A DNA stretch of 64,000 bases from Isoetes taiwanensis (taxonomy: Eukaryota > Streptophyta > Lycopodiopsida > Isoetales > Isoetaceae). The stretch covers positions 1,370,968 to 1,434,967 of the forward strand of contig JAJEKV010000111.1 of the NCBI GenBank assembly GCA_021234155.1, in the 5' to 3' direction. Below the pieces are notes generated by a model that saw only the letters and a program-made list of their open reading frames with translations, did not search any database and was not told the DNA's origin. Of the stretch, positions 33,500-49,489 are shown in pieces; the stretch's first letter is position 1; each line of letters begins with the position of its first letter. Made by a program: the position numbers and the translations under genes.

Positions 33500-33701
33500 T
33501 GTTAGGCTGCATTCAGTCTTATCTTCGAATGCCACATTGTATATTTTTCTTTTTGTGGATTTCACCTACGGTGCTTGCTGGTCTACATTCTGACTTTCTT
33601 ACTCTACATTCTGAAATTTATTCGCCCACTGCTCGACATTCTGCGCAAACATGATCTCTTCCTCCACGTGGCAGCAATCTACGGCTGAATGCAGCCTAAC
33701 A
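33500..33701. mobile_element. 202-bp MITE with 17-bp perfect terminal inverted repeats
   Basis: TGTTAGGCTGCATTCAG at 33500-33516 is exactly inverted at 33685-33701. If the ends are taken as GGCTGCATTC, TA flanks both sides, compatible with a TA-duplicating (Tc1/mariner-like) or TWA (PIF) element. The superfamily is unresolved. Confidence 0.65.
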
Positions 33702-33729
33702 GAAATTCACGTTAATGGAATGGCCCACT

Positions 33730-33804
33730 GGGCTTGATTCTAGCGAAGTCAAACCAGCCTCTGCCTCCAGCGTCGGCCGATTTTCCTGCGCTGGAATCAA
33801 GCCC
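33730..33804. repeat. 75-bp hairpin with 16-bp arms
   Basis: GGGCTTGATTCTAGCG at 33730 is inverted as CGCTGGAATCAAGCCC at 33789-33804 (one mismatch). Imperfect pairing extends outward (GGAATGG/CCATTCC). A short foldback element is likely. Confidence 0.6.
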
Positions 33805-33926
33805 CCATTCCCTTATACAATTAGATTTGAAGGTGCAAAGATAGTGTTGTTTAGAGCATTTTACAACATAATTGTCATCAACGCTTTTGATTCCGACCTA
33901 TTTCTAACTAAGTACATTCGAGAGAA

Positions 33927-35191
33927 AAAAAAAAAAAAAACCAATACTTCTAAAACATTCTGCACTCTAAATGGCCGACATATGACTTTAGATTCAAGAG
34001 AATATTCCCAGCCTCCCTCAAACTATGACCTGAGAATTAAGGGAATATTCTCAGCCCCTAAACAAGGGTTTGCCCCCTTGGGCAACCCAAAAGAGGATCA
34101 CTTCAAAGCAATGATTCTGTAAGTTGGATCTGAATTCTAAGCTCATGCCTTGATTTCTGTCATATTATACATGTACTAAGATATTTCAGTACTAATGCTA
34201 AGCGGGTTTGCCTCTTGATTTCATGTTGTATTATCCATGTGCTATGATATTCCTGCATTAGGCAACTGGGCATGAGAAACCATAGATTCGGGAAACATGA
34301 AATTCGTTTTCCATAGGTGGCCATATTGTTAAGAATTACATAACTTGCATTGAATGCATGCCATCATATGTCCAGACATAAATTACAGTGCAGCTGCAGT
34401 TATGGAATTATACAAGGCTGCTAACTGAAGTTCAATGCTTGTCTGCTAGAAGATGTAGCTTACAAGCTATCAAAAGGATAGCGCTGAGATAGACTTGCAT
34501 TCCTTTCTTAAACTACAACATCATCAACAGCTGGTGCCAGAATGAAACAATAACCTTTCCATATGCATGAAACCTGTTCCACCAACATAGCACAAGTAAA
34601 ACCGTAGCTTCCCACAAAAGCCATCTACATGATCTAGTAGTTTGCAGGTTCAAGATCATCATCCACTTGCATGTTTTTAACAAAACTTCTATTTGTTTTT
34701 AGGGATTGGAATCCATTTTTAGCAAGAATCTCAGGGCATGAAATACCTAAAAGAACAAAGCATGTTCACACTGCATGTTGCAACTTTTGAGATCTTCTAA
34801 GCATCTAGTTGTAAATTGGGTCAATGCATGATAAATACATAGGTGCAACAATGACCGGCAACGCATGCTGGATAGAAGCAAGCTCCAAGATTCATTTAGA
34901 TGCAATGCCAGGGCCAGAAAATCAGATCATACCAGTTTTTCTTTTGAGGCATGAATCGCCAATAACTTCCAAGACCTGCACATTAATCCAATCCCAAAAG
35001 GAACATCGAGGATGCAACAATATCACATCTTAGAGCAACAATACCAAAATCTAACAAAATGTCGTAGCCTGTTGACGGATTTGAATTATGGCATCTCGCA
35101 AAGGTGAACCTAAAAGGTCCAATACCTATATGGCATTGTTAAGAGAACATATAAAGGAATAACTACATGCCAGAGTGATCGTGGCAATACA
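33927..35191. other. Non-coding stretch
   Basis: An oligo(A) run at 33927-33941, an inverted pair GGGAATATTCTC/GAGAATATTCCC (about 34000-34055) and a degenerate duplication of 'CTTGATTTC..GT.ATTAT.CATGT' near 34150-34250. No gene. Confidence 0.3.
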
Positions 35192-36516
35192 ATGGACATC
35201 TTTGCATTTTGGTTAAAAATCTATTCTATTCTATTCTATTCATGATGGTAATTGGACAAGTAGCGAAGGCTGATGTTTATAAACTAGTATTGCATCATGT
35301 GGATGCAGGTAAGTCCATACCTGAGAAGCTGACTCTTGGAGCCCTGAGAAGCAAGGAGAGATTGGAAGCCCTTATGGTTAGAACAAAGAGGCCACATGAT
35401 ATATATCCGAGCAAAATTTATACTGGTCCACACGGCTATCGCATGGGTTTGCAACTGGGTACTCCACCGAGAAACCATCGATACAGCAAGTGACATAGTC
35501 TTGGTGCGATGCAGCAATGAGCATAGGAAATGTAGCCAGTGCTCTTCTTCTGTATTAAACCCTTCCCAATCCACTTCCTTTTCCTCTGTCTCTTGCAATA
35601 CTGAAAAGTGTTCGTCTTTTCCAGAGTCCTCTTGCCCTAATAGTGACAATAAAGATTACAATATGTCTTATAACTCTTGCATATATAAGTATGACTACGC
35701 AGACGGGACTTATACTACTAGGGAATATGCCAGGGAAGCACTCACCCTCGTTTCCTCCTCGGCTTTAGCTAGAACTCCAAGATATACATTGGATGTGCAC
35801 ATAAACTAGGAGGAGAATTTCAAAAGGGTGATGGCGTGGTTGGATTAGACCTTACCCCGACTTCTCTCATTTCACAACTTCCGTTTCTCGATGGAAAATT
35901 CTCCTATTGCCTCACTCATTATTCCAAGGATGCACATAGCACTTTGTTCCTTGGAGGATTCTTACCCTTCTCAATGGCCAAAAGTCAGTCCACTCCTATC
36001 ATTGACACTGCAAATCAAGCCTATTCAGTCCACGTTCAAAGTATAACTGTTGGTAATACTGTGATTTCAAGATGTAATGCTGCTTTAGAGCTTAATGCTG
36101 GAGAATTGGGAGGAGATGGCACCATCTTTGACTCGGGTACCGAGTTTACTCTAGTTAGTCCTTCTGTATTCTATGCTATAGTAGATGCATTTATTGATGA
36201 GTTGCCAGACTCAGTTGTAAGCCATGTGAAAAGTTTGGATTACTATTCCCATGGTGGTGACAAAGCATGTTTTGAGGTTTCAAACACACCTAATGTAAAG
36301 GTGCCATCCTTGACTTTTCAATTTCAAGGGGCTTCATTTCACCCTTCACCAGAGAATTATGTCCGATTTGAAGGTTCTCAAATGTGCTTGCTAATACTTC
36401 CTGGCGAGCAGAATTATGGTGTCATCGGAAACATTATGCAACAAAATCATCTTTTCACGTTTGATGTTAAAGAGATGAAAATCTCTTTTATAAAGACAGA
36501 TTGTAACAAATTGTAA
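35192..36516 (+). pseudogene. Nepenthesin-like aspartic protease (peptidase A1), frameshifted
   Basis: A single-exon-like gene with N-terminal hydrophobic segment (FYSILFMMVIGQVAKAD, a signal-peptide remnant), LGTPPR, first active-site motif DTASDIVLVRC (aspartate codon 35480-35482; family norm DTGS), the Cys-rich insert typical of plant nepenthesin-like enzymes (CSQCSSSVLNPSQSTSFSSV), YKYDYADGTYTTREYAREAL, FSYCLTH, and second active site IFDSGTEFTLVS (aspartate 36130-36132). It ends GNIMQQNHLFTFDVKEMKIS and TAA near 36516. Two apparent one-base losses, near 35470 (after LGTPPR) and near 35790 (before GCAHKLGG), shift the frame. The normal enzyme would be a secreted endopeptidase. Confidence 0.8.
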
Positions 36517-36624
36517 CATTATAACAAGTCGTATCATTGTACCCATGGCACTATATTTTCTTTAACAAATCTCATCCGTGCGTTCTTCTATTCTATGTTT
36601 TAGATTGATGTTTTTCGATTGCTC

Positions 36625-36746
36625 AATATCTAGCATTATAACAGGGGTTTTTTTTTGTGATTTTATATGCTTTTTGGCATGGTTTTCATATGATTTCATG
36701 GGCGTATTGCACGAGGCATACTAATCAGTACATCTAGAGTGCACCA
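36625..36746. repeat. Dispersed repeat shared with 60392-60512
   Basis: 'TAACAGGGG(T)TTT', 'TTTTCATATGATTT(C)ATG' and 'GTACATCTAGAGTGCACCA' occur in the same order at both places. Confidence 0.6.
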
Positions 36747-37019
36747 AATTTTTGCATGCAATTTGTGCAATTTTTGTTTCATCCTCCTCAATGGTTACGA
36801 TCAGAGGGTTACAAAGAAAGCCCTCTTTTTAATTCAGAAAGATCCAAGGGCTTATAATGAAAGCCCTTTTCTCATGAAATTAGAGACAGCCGGAATTAGG
36901 GCAGGGTTATTTGGAGACATGCATAGCCGATGGAGGGAGAGATTTGAGGCAAAGCTTTTACCCAAGTAACAAATTTTGTGCGGTTGTGCTAAAGGGAATC
37001 GGTTTTTGATAGGATGGTC

Positions 37020-37503
37020 GTATTGTAGCATCTGACGTTGAAATTACTGCTGGGAAGAAGCCTACCGTTTCTTCAGCTGTAGCTGAATCTCCTAAGGATC
37101 TGGTCCCTGCTGCTTCAGCAGTTTTAGCAAAAGCAGGATGTAAGGTTGTGTCTTCAGATGGTGCCCTTATTGCCCTTATTTTTGTGTGTAGGTTTTGCCT
37201 GAACCTGCTGGCCGCAGGGAATGGGACGAGCCTGCAAAAGGAGCTCGGGAGCATTTTTTAGATCCACAGTTACTCTGGATTAGCTTAGCTGCAAAGGATG
37301 AAATAGATCTTCATAACTGGAAGGGCTGGGTACAGTCACGTCTCAGGCAGCTAGTTGCAAAAATCGAGATGGCCTCCAATTGTCTCCTTTTGTGTCATCA
37401 ACATCTGCATGATATTGTTGATCCATCGAGGAAAGAAGCTCACTGTTACTTTTTTGTGGGTTTAAGGGCAGACTCCAGGAATATCAGATTACTTGAGTCT
37501 TGA
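37020..37503 (+). pseudogene. Fragment resembling nuclear poly(A) polymerase RNA-binding domain
   Basis: The frame open from 37195 to 37503 contains DLHNWKGWVQSRLRQLVAKI, then LLCHQHLHDIVDPSRKEAHC and YFFVGLR. In plant nuclear poly(A) polymerases the C-terminal RNA-binding domain has the same order: a 'W.GWVESRLRQL..KIE' helix, 'CHPHP.....D.S.P' and 'C..FMGL'. Upstream frame-open sequence (SAVAESPKDLVPAASAV) and VLPEPAGRREWDEPAKGARE are not poly(A)-polymerase-like and might be a fused or captured segment. Catalytic nucleotidyltransferase domains are absent, so this is a relic or captured exon. Confidence 0.5.
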
Positions 37504-37509
37504 GTAGGT

Positions 37510-40150
37510 CAGCTGCTCCAAAAAGGAAATTTGTAGAGAAGTTTTGTCCTTCCACTGGTTAGGCAGATTTTGGCTTTGTGCTGCTGAATTGGAATCGCTG
37601 CATACATCTTTATGGGTATGTTAATATCAGTTCATTGCCATCCCCATTATAAGATTGGCAACCAAACATTTTTTTTGTTTCCAAGATGGATATAGCCCTG
37701 CAACGTTGAATGCTATGCTATCTGACTTACGGGAAATAGAAAAAAAAAGAAGACAAAAAGATGCCAAAGGTTGGAAAGTAAGGCAATAATTCCTTTATAC
37801 AGGAGAAATTTAGAAAAGGTTAACAATTAGGGCGCCTAGGTATCTCTATATAACGAGGTGGCATTGCACTTTCTCTCATTGAGGGATGTGGCCGATGTGT
37901 AAGGAGATGGTTGTTCCGTACTGATCAAAGTCCATGCATGGATAGGTATGTACATGTGCGCTGTTGTGCATCTATTTATGTTGGCGTATGTAAACATATG
38001 TTATACTGTTATGTGGATAGGGCTTTACATGATGTGGAAAGTAAGGAGACAATTGTATGCTCTTCTTGTTATCTTTAGGTCCTTTCCATGTTCTATTGCA
38101 GGGGACATGATGCCACAATATTCTTCTTATCTTCATGATTGCAATCACATTATTTGTACTTTTCAAAGGCTGGCCAGTGCTGGTAATTGAAGCAGAAATG
38201 GAAGGTGTAAGATCCACAGGTGCAAGATCCGTATAGTATCTGGCGTTTGTATCTTCTTCTGAAGGAGTCGGGCTTGGCAAGTCACTCATGAAGAGGGCAG
38301 AGGCACATTATATTATATTATGAAATGCTGGATTAGAAGGTCTATTCTGTAATTCTATTATCTCATTTATGGTGCTAGATATAGTATTTGTAATATCTTT
38401 TTCCTACTACCTCCATATGGTTCTAGCTTTGCATATTTCTAGTGATGGTAGACACATGCCCTTTATTTTTAGTAAGGTCATTGCAATTACTTAAATTGTC
38501 TATATCTACACCCCTACACCATCCTTAAGGCCCCGAAGGGGCCAAAAAAAATTTTAGTTAACACAAACTATTAACACACAATTAACATTATTAACACAAA
38601 CCATTGTATTTGACACATTTAAATTAAAATCCCTCTTAAACCCCCTTTGGTTTGGGTGCATATTCACACGGGGGGTTATGTAGGGCCATCCTCAATTTGT
38701 TGTGGTAAGAATAGAATTTGTTGTGGATCTTAAAATATAGCTAGACATCTTAGAATCTAGCTAACGGGGATTGGTTAATGATCTTCGTATTTTAGACAAT
38801 TATAGTAGCATGTTTGACTTTAGGCTTCTTGTTTTTGTTTTGCTCATCTGATTGATTACGGATTTTCAATCACTTTTATTTATATCTCTACTTGTTTCTA
38901 GTGTATTAATGGGTGCAATAGCTTCTATTTATCTCTACTTATTCCTAGTCTAATTTTGTAATTGTAACTACAGTAGCAATGGGATTGGGTGTTGCCAGAC
39001 TTTTGCAGTCCTAGTTAGTCTATCTCGGATGCATTTAGTTGGGTACTTATATGATAATTTGTACAAAGTTCTGCGATCCTCGTTAATCTACCTTGGATGC
39101 ATTTACTCTGGGTATCTTGTGTTTGTATGAGTTATATGATGGTTTTGTACAAAGTTTTGGATACATTGATTTGGGAACTTGTGAGTACGAGTTACTTATT
39201 GTTTTGTAACGTGGTTATGTACATAGAACTTTACATCCAAGAGTGCAATATCATGTTTTCTATTGGGTAGCAAATCTATTTACAATAGTAAGAAAAGGAT
39301 AATAGAAGAGATAAAGATACTAGCATGGCTCAAAATAAATTCTTCATATTCTTCAAGGTAGCTGGAAAAGAAAGAGGGATTGTCATCAAGTAATAATCCT
39401 GACAAAGAGTTTTTCTTTTGATTAACTCTGATTTACATTCCCCTTTACTTAATCATGTGACAAACATGTATAATGTTGTTGTTGTGATGATTGATGGTTA
39501 TTTATAGATTTAAAAATAGCATACTAATATGCCAAGAAAATATAAATGTGATTAAATGCTAGCCATATTGTTGTGTTTTAGTTGCAAACTTGCCATATTC
39601 AGGCATAATCTATTAATGTAAAAGTGGAATTCATGAAAACTAGTTATGGTGCCCGGCATAGCCGGGATTAGTAACAATGTGAAGACGTGGTTGTTTCATT
39701 GTTGGCTAGAATAGACAGTATGGCTTGGGGGGAAGGGTAACATAGAGAAATTTAAGATTAATTGACATAGAGTATAATATATAGATTCTGTGTATGTGGT
39801 GTTTGGGAATTGGAACTTGATTATATTATATTGGACCAAGTAAATACTCACAACCTAGTGTTGAACCTGAATGTACTATATAATTGCTTCAGATAGTTGA
39901 TCCTCAATGTCTCCTACAGACAACAATATAAGATGAAGATTCTTAGAAAGATATTTTGAAAATTGCAATAAGGAGGATAGTAAAGCAAATTAAACATTAT
40001 AGGTAAGTATGAAATGTCCAAATAATCTTCTCTAACATTGGTTTAGAGTATGCTAACTCTATCACTTTGTTTCTTCCTCAAATAAGTGATATTTTTCAAA
40101 TCTATCTAGATGATATTTTTCAAATCTATCTCGATTATCAATACAAGAAA
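37510..40150. other. Non-coding AT-rich stretch
   Basis: Degenerate repeats of 'GGATGCATTTA..TGGGTA.CTT' and 'TTGTACAAAGTT' at about 39020-39200. A small hairpin CCCGGCATAGCCGGG at about 39653. No gene seen. Confidence 0.35.
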
Positions 40151-40156
40151 TTTATC

Positions 40157-40176
40157 GCGGCGGCCAAGGCCGCCGC
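40157..40176. repeat. Perfect 20-bp GC hairpin
   Basis: GCGGCGGCC, spacer AA, GGCCGCCGC, in AT-rich surroundings. Confidence 0.7.
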
Positions 40177-40619
40177 AAACATTTCTCTTTTTCAAAACTG
40201 TGCAGTTGGACCCCGGTTAACGTCCAACATTCTCTTCTGCAATGGCCAAGTGATTCTAGATTGATGTGAAGCAACTTCGTAAGATCTTACATTCTAACTC
40301 TAATTTAGAAATTACAAAATGGGAGAATATTTACCTTGCATGCAATTAGTGAAGCAGAAGAGAAGCGCTCACAATAGCTCTTCAAGTGCGCTCAATGCGT
40401 CGAGACAATAAGAAGGCCTTCTATTTATAAGATGGAGTTTTGTTGGATGATCGACACACATGACTAATCTAGGGCTATATTTATGCCAAGTGCCTATATC
40501 ACAACTCGCATGTAATCATTAATATCATTCGATATATATTTCATATCCATAATTATCCTAAAATGGATATCATTAAGATTCTATATATATTGGGATTGAT
40601 ATCTTCTAACAAATTTGCC

Positions 40620-41090
40620 AATGGTCGCAATAAATGCAAAGTGCACACATGTCGTGCTTTGATAATTCACAATAAATGCAAAACGTATTAATGGCCGCAA
40701 TAAATGCAAAGTGCACACATGTCGTGCTTTGATAATTTGCAATAAATGCAAAGCGTATTAATGGCCGCAATAAATGCAAAGCATATTAATGGCCGCAATA
40801 AATGCAAAGGGTATTAATAGCCGCAATAAATGCAAAGTGCACACATGTCGTGCTTTGATAATTCGGAATAAATGCAAAGCGTATTAATGGCCGCAATAAA
40901 TGCAAAGCGTATTAATGGCCGCAATAAATGCAAAAGGTATTAATGGCTACAATAAATGCAAAATGCACACATGTCGTGCTTTGATAATTTGCAATAAATT
41001 CAAAGCATATTAATGGCCACAAAAAAATGCAAAGTGTATTAATGGCCGCAATAAATGCAAAGTGCACAAATCTGCCATAAATGCGATGAA
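40620..41090. repeat. Tandem satellite, 28-bp unit with higher-order structure
   Basis: Unit 'AATAAATGCAAAGCGTATTA' + 'ATGGCCGC' (28 bp) repeats many times. Several units are replaced by a longer variant containing 'GTGCACACATGTCGTGCTTT' + 'GATAATT', giving an irregular higher-order pattern. Confidence 0.8.
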
Positions 41091-41431
41091 TGCAACGTGT
41101 CATTCTATGGTAATGCTCATATCTTCCTCCGCCATAAATGCTCATAAATGCCTCAAATCTGAAATTAATGTCATAAATGCCTCAATGCAACATGTCATGC
41201 TCTCCTAAATTGTAAGGAAGAAATTACGTGCGAACACAAAAATGTAACTGCTTTATATAGGAAGGATTGTTGCTTGGCATGAAGGTAGTTCTTAGAGTTG
41301 GCCCTTCTACCCAATGTGTTGAAATAATAAAGATGTTTTGATGATTCTAGTAATTAACATTGATTTAGGATATGCTACACTAATATCAAAGTGTCTTACA
41401 TTGCTCAATTTTGTTCCACTTTAGGAGAGCC
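41091..41431. other. Non-coding stretch right of the satellite
   Basis: Decayed satellite words (CATAAATGC) to about 41190, then unrelated AT-rich DNA. Confidence 0.4.
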
Positions 41432-41444
41432 CCATGAGCGAGTC

Positions 41445-41707
41445 TTTTTTTTTTTTTTTTTTTGATGGACGGCAAACTTTATTGAAACTCCAAGCCAAAA
41501 GCCAGATACAAATGCACATGCGGGAATAAAATCTCAGAGGATAATCATGATCTACTGAGTAGAACCACCAGCCTATGCATAAGACAACACACTCAAATGG
41601 AACTCAAATATCAACTGCCGCTTGGCAGGAGCAAGCGAAGAGCAATGATAGGCCTTAGCAATTCTAGCTTGTGCGTCCTGGAGGACAACTGCAGGAGGAA
41701 TATCCAA
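41445..41707 (-). mobile_element. 5'-truncated LINE insertion, 263 bp
   Basis: CCATGAGCGAGTC is duplicated exactly at 41432-41444 and 41708-41720. The minus strand ends with AATAAAGTTTGCCGTCCATC and a poly(A) tail (T run at 41445-41463). Coding remnant on minus (LDIPPAVVLQDAQARIAKAY, to a stop) is the C-terminus of a LINE ORF2. A 13-bp duplication and 5' truncation are classic target-primed reverse transcription. Confidence 0.85.
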
Positions 41708-41720
41708 CCATGAGCGAGTC

Positions 41721-43560
41721 ATTTGATGAGTAGAGCCTTTATATGTGAAGAGATGACCATTTCTCATTGATTTAGACAATCATGGCTTGATACCATGACA
41801 ATACTGCAACTAAGAAATGAGGCACCAAGAAGAAATAGTCCACGGAGAAATGATCTATGGAGAGTTCTTAGAAATGATGTATAGATAAATAATTCAATAG
41901 ATGTGCATCATTGTCAATCTTTAGCAACCATTCATAATGTTACAACCCATATCAATTTGTGGATGGTAAAACGTGAAAAGTGAAAACGTTTGCTTATTAG
42001 AAAATTATAGAAAGCTCAAGTTTTTTATAGTTGTCATTAAATACTATAATACTATAAAGAACAAAGGCATTGTGTTGCAACGAATATCTTTCATTTCCTA
42101 AATGCTATGTCCAAGCAAAGGGACCAACCAATTGGGAAATCTAATACATGGTCCCTGATACCTGGTCCTTAGCAATTGAGGACTGAGGGGCAGAAAGACT
42201 TCAGTCCCTAATCCTGTGTTGCCTCCATTTCCTGATCTGCCTTTGCTTCCTCTTAAACCTCCAGTCAAGAACAGTAAAGGCAATTCCACCTTATTGTATA
42301 GCCAATCTGAAAGTAATGCCTTGAGAGGGAAGAGGATCAGATCAATGGAAAGGTGTAGTTGGACCATGGATGCCATGTAACCTAGCACTAATTGATGTTG
42401 CCCAATTTTTGATCGATTCGAGTCGTCTTACCTCAAATCTCTGCTTCTCTTCATCAATCTGGCATAAAAAAGACATACAAAGCAATTGTGATGCTTTTTA
42501 AAGCAGATCAAGCAGGCCATGGAGTAGAAAGAACCACTCAATTGCCATTTTAAACGATGTGGCCACCAATTTTATTTTACTTTTTTGAGTTTTTGAGTTT
42601 CAATGTTTTCTTGTCTATGATTAAGTGGTCTACTACTGGTACACCCCTAGCACTTATACAGAGTATCTTCTTTAACGGAATTGGCTTACAGAATATGTTC
42701 AACAAGATTGGCTATTGAACTCAACTGAATATTAGAATCAACTGGTTACTTCAGTTAGCATCAACCATTTAAGAATTCAACATGTTATTTCGATTACACT
42801 AAAAGCGAAGGGGCATTTGTTTTTGCTCAAAATAAGTCAATTTTTTATTAATACTTATGTGTTAATACTTGGCTATTAAACTCAACCGGTTCTAAAATTT
42901 AAGAATTTCAACACTGGATTATTTCATTCATACTTAAAGGTAGAGGACTTTCCTTTGTGCTCAGAAGAAGTCTATTTCAAATGAACTGGTATTTCGTAAT
43001 ACCTATGTTAGAGGCCTCTTCTTTTTGGATATAGGTGCATATCAACAGATATTTAAGTTGTCCATTGCCTTAATTTATGCCATCACATGCAAGAGAAATG
43101 TAAATGAATGTCTGCAAAGGATAAGAATTAATGAGCCTACAAAACAATTAGAGTTTACCTTTTGCTCCTCCATTTCTTAAATAAAAAGGATAAATACATG
43201 TAAAATCGAAACCAATTCTCCCTTCACACTACAGCTCTATGCATCACTTTGCAAATAAGATATAGAGCTTGAGTTGTTCAGTTCTATACATAGGGAAAGC
43301 ATATGTACAAAGAGTAATGAAATAACCAGCTTACTTTTATATTTGCCAAAACAGACAGGTCCAGGAAGCTTATGATTTGCATAGAACCGATTTGTAGGAA
43401 ACTGTATGGATTCTGTAATCTGTTATCCCATCTGGTTTAATGTTATATGAATACAAATTTTGTTGCTTTCATATTTACCCATATTGCAGATTCTTTTGGT
43501 GTTCTTGGTAGTTAATTAAGTGTGTTAGTTTTCATATTTTCTCAGATACTAAGAGATTAT
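41721..43560. other. Non-coding stretch
   Basis: AT-rich, with two similar copies around 42700-42800 and 42840-42930 ('CTATT..ACTCAAC', 'AAGAATT.CAACA'). No gene recognised. Confidence 0.35.
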
Positions 43561-43564
43561 CTGT

Positions 43565-44600
43565 CATTCTAGGGAAAGGTCCTTTGCAACGCAATAACAT
43601 CGAAGTGAAGTGGAGTTCCATTGAGCTGAATGAATGAAAATACAATGACACATAGGGGTACCCACAATGAGGCTCCAACATGAGTGAATATGAGTGAAAA
43701 AATTCAACAATGAACTCAGCCACATAACTAGCTCAAAACATATAATTAGGCCCATGACCCACAAAGTTCCCGAACCCAAAACCGCATCCAAAGCCCGTCA
43801 CGTCAGAATTGACCAGATCAAAGCTGCACCTCGGCCCGCAACCCCGAAATATCGACTCCCAACCCCCACCCCATCAAGAAGGGGTAGAAGCGAAAACTGC
43901 AACCGCAACCACCTCGGAACTGCTGAAAATTGGCTACCACCTCAGTGTCAAGAAAGAGGATCACGCCGGACTGCGAAACACAATCATACAAATAGTTAAC
44001 GTGAAAAGGTTAGGAGCCCTATGGCCAAGCATACATCATGCTCGAAAAAGTAAGTAGAGCACAAGAATCTAGCGAGAAAAAATAGCAAAATAGAGAAATT
44101 ATAAAGAATCTTCGGAAGCAACATTGCTACGCCGAGAGAGAAAATATATAGATACACTAGGCCCGACCGCGGGGGTCTTCCCCTCAGTGCCCTCTGGAAG
44201 CCACAAAGCTACGCCAGGAAGAGAAAATAGGCACATCCAATAGAAGAACCGTTTGGAGCCTATCCAGAAGCGACAAGTGCTACGCCGGGGGAGAGAGAGT
44301 AAAAGCACGACCAATGACCAACTAAGAATCAACCCAATAGTAAACAAATAGTTAATGGCCAGCACAAGCAACCAAGCACAATAGCACAATATCAAGAATT
44401 GAAAAGGCGATCCATCGCGTGCTAGCTGTAAATAAACAGACCACATGGAAGTTTAAGACAAGGGGTTAGACGTCCACACGGGCCAAGCATCAGAACGCCA
44501 ACCGAATTAGAACACACATGAGCGGGACGGAAAAAGAATTCCAGAGATAATGACCCAAGAAATGAGAATACTCGAAAGCCACCAAGCTACGCCGAGAGAG
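43565..44600. repeat. Left part of a degenerate repeat locus hosting the LINE B insertions
   Basis: It begins with CATTCTAGGGAAAGGTCCTT, which recurs at 59353 on the other side of the LINE block. The phrase 'GCTACGCCGAGAGAGA' occurs at about 44128 and 44588, and 'GCTACGCCGGGGGAGAGAGA' at about 44280. 'GCCCGACCG.GGGG' follows at about 44162 and again directly after the (GA) tract at 58989. The locus therefore contained short (GA) tracts inside a repeated unit before the LINEs arrived. Confidence 0.6.
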
Positions 44601-44625
44601 AAATGAAATGAAATGAAATGTATTA

Positions 44626-44658
44626 CGTCTATGGGAGGCCTCACAGGCCTATTAGACG
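44626..44658 (-). other. LINE B1 3'-terminal hairpin
   Basis: RNA sense: CGUCU...AGACG outer stem, AGGCCU/AGGCCU inner stem, loop GUG. Confidence 0.65.
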
Positions 44659-44665
44659 ACAAGTT

Positions 44666-46692
<2,027 letters not shown>

Positions 46693-46705
46693 GTGAAGTG
46701 TATTA

Positions 46706-46739
46706 CGTCTTTTGGGAGGCCTCCCAGGCCTATAAGACG
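46706..46739 (-). other. LINE B2 3'-terminal hairpin
   Basis: CGUCU/AGACG outer stem, AGGCCU/AGGCCU inner stem, loop GGG (RNA sense). Confidence 0.65.
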
Positions 46740-46745
46740 ACATTA

Positions 46746-49439
<2,694 letters not shown>

Positions 49440-49459
49440 TGAAATGAAATTTATTATTA

Positions 49460-49489
49460 CGTCTTCGAGACCGCCAGGTCTATGAGACG
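49460..49489 (-). other. LINE B3 3'-terminal hairpin (covariant copy)
   Basis: RNA sense: CGUCU/AGACG outer stem, inner stem AGACC/GGUCU, loop UGGC. The inner stem differs from B1/B2 (AGGCC/GGCCU) by changes on both strands. Confidence 0.7.

Noticed and set aside
42098-42388. 96-codon minus-strand frame
   Set aside because: No homology recognised, no neighbouring exons, and composition is like the surrounding non-coding DNA.
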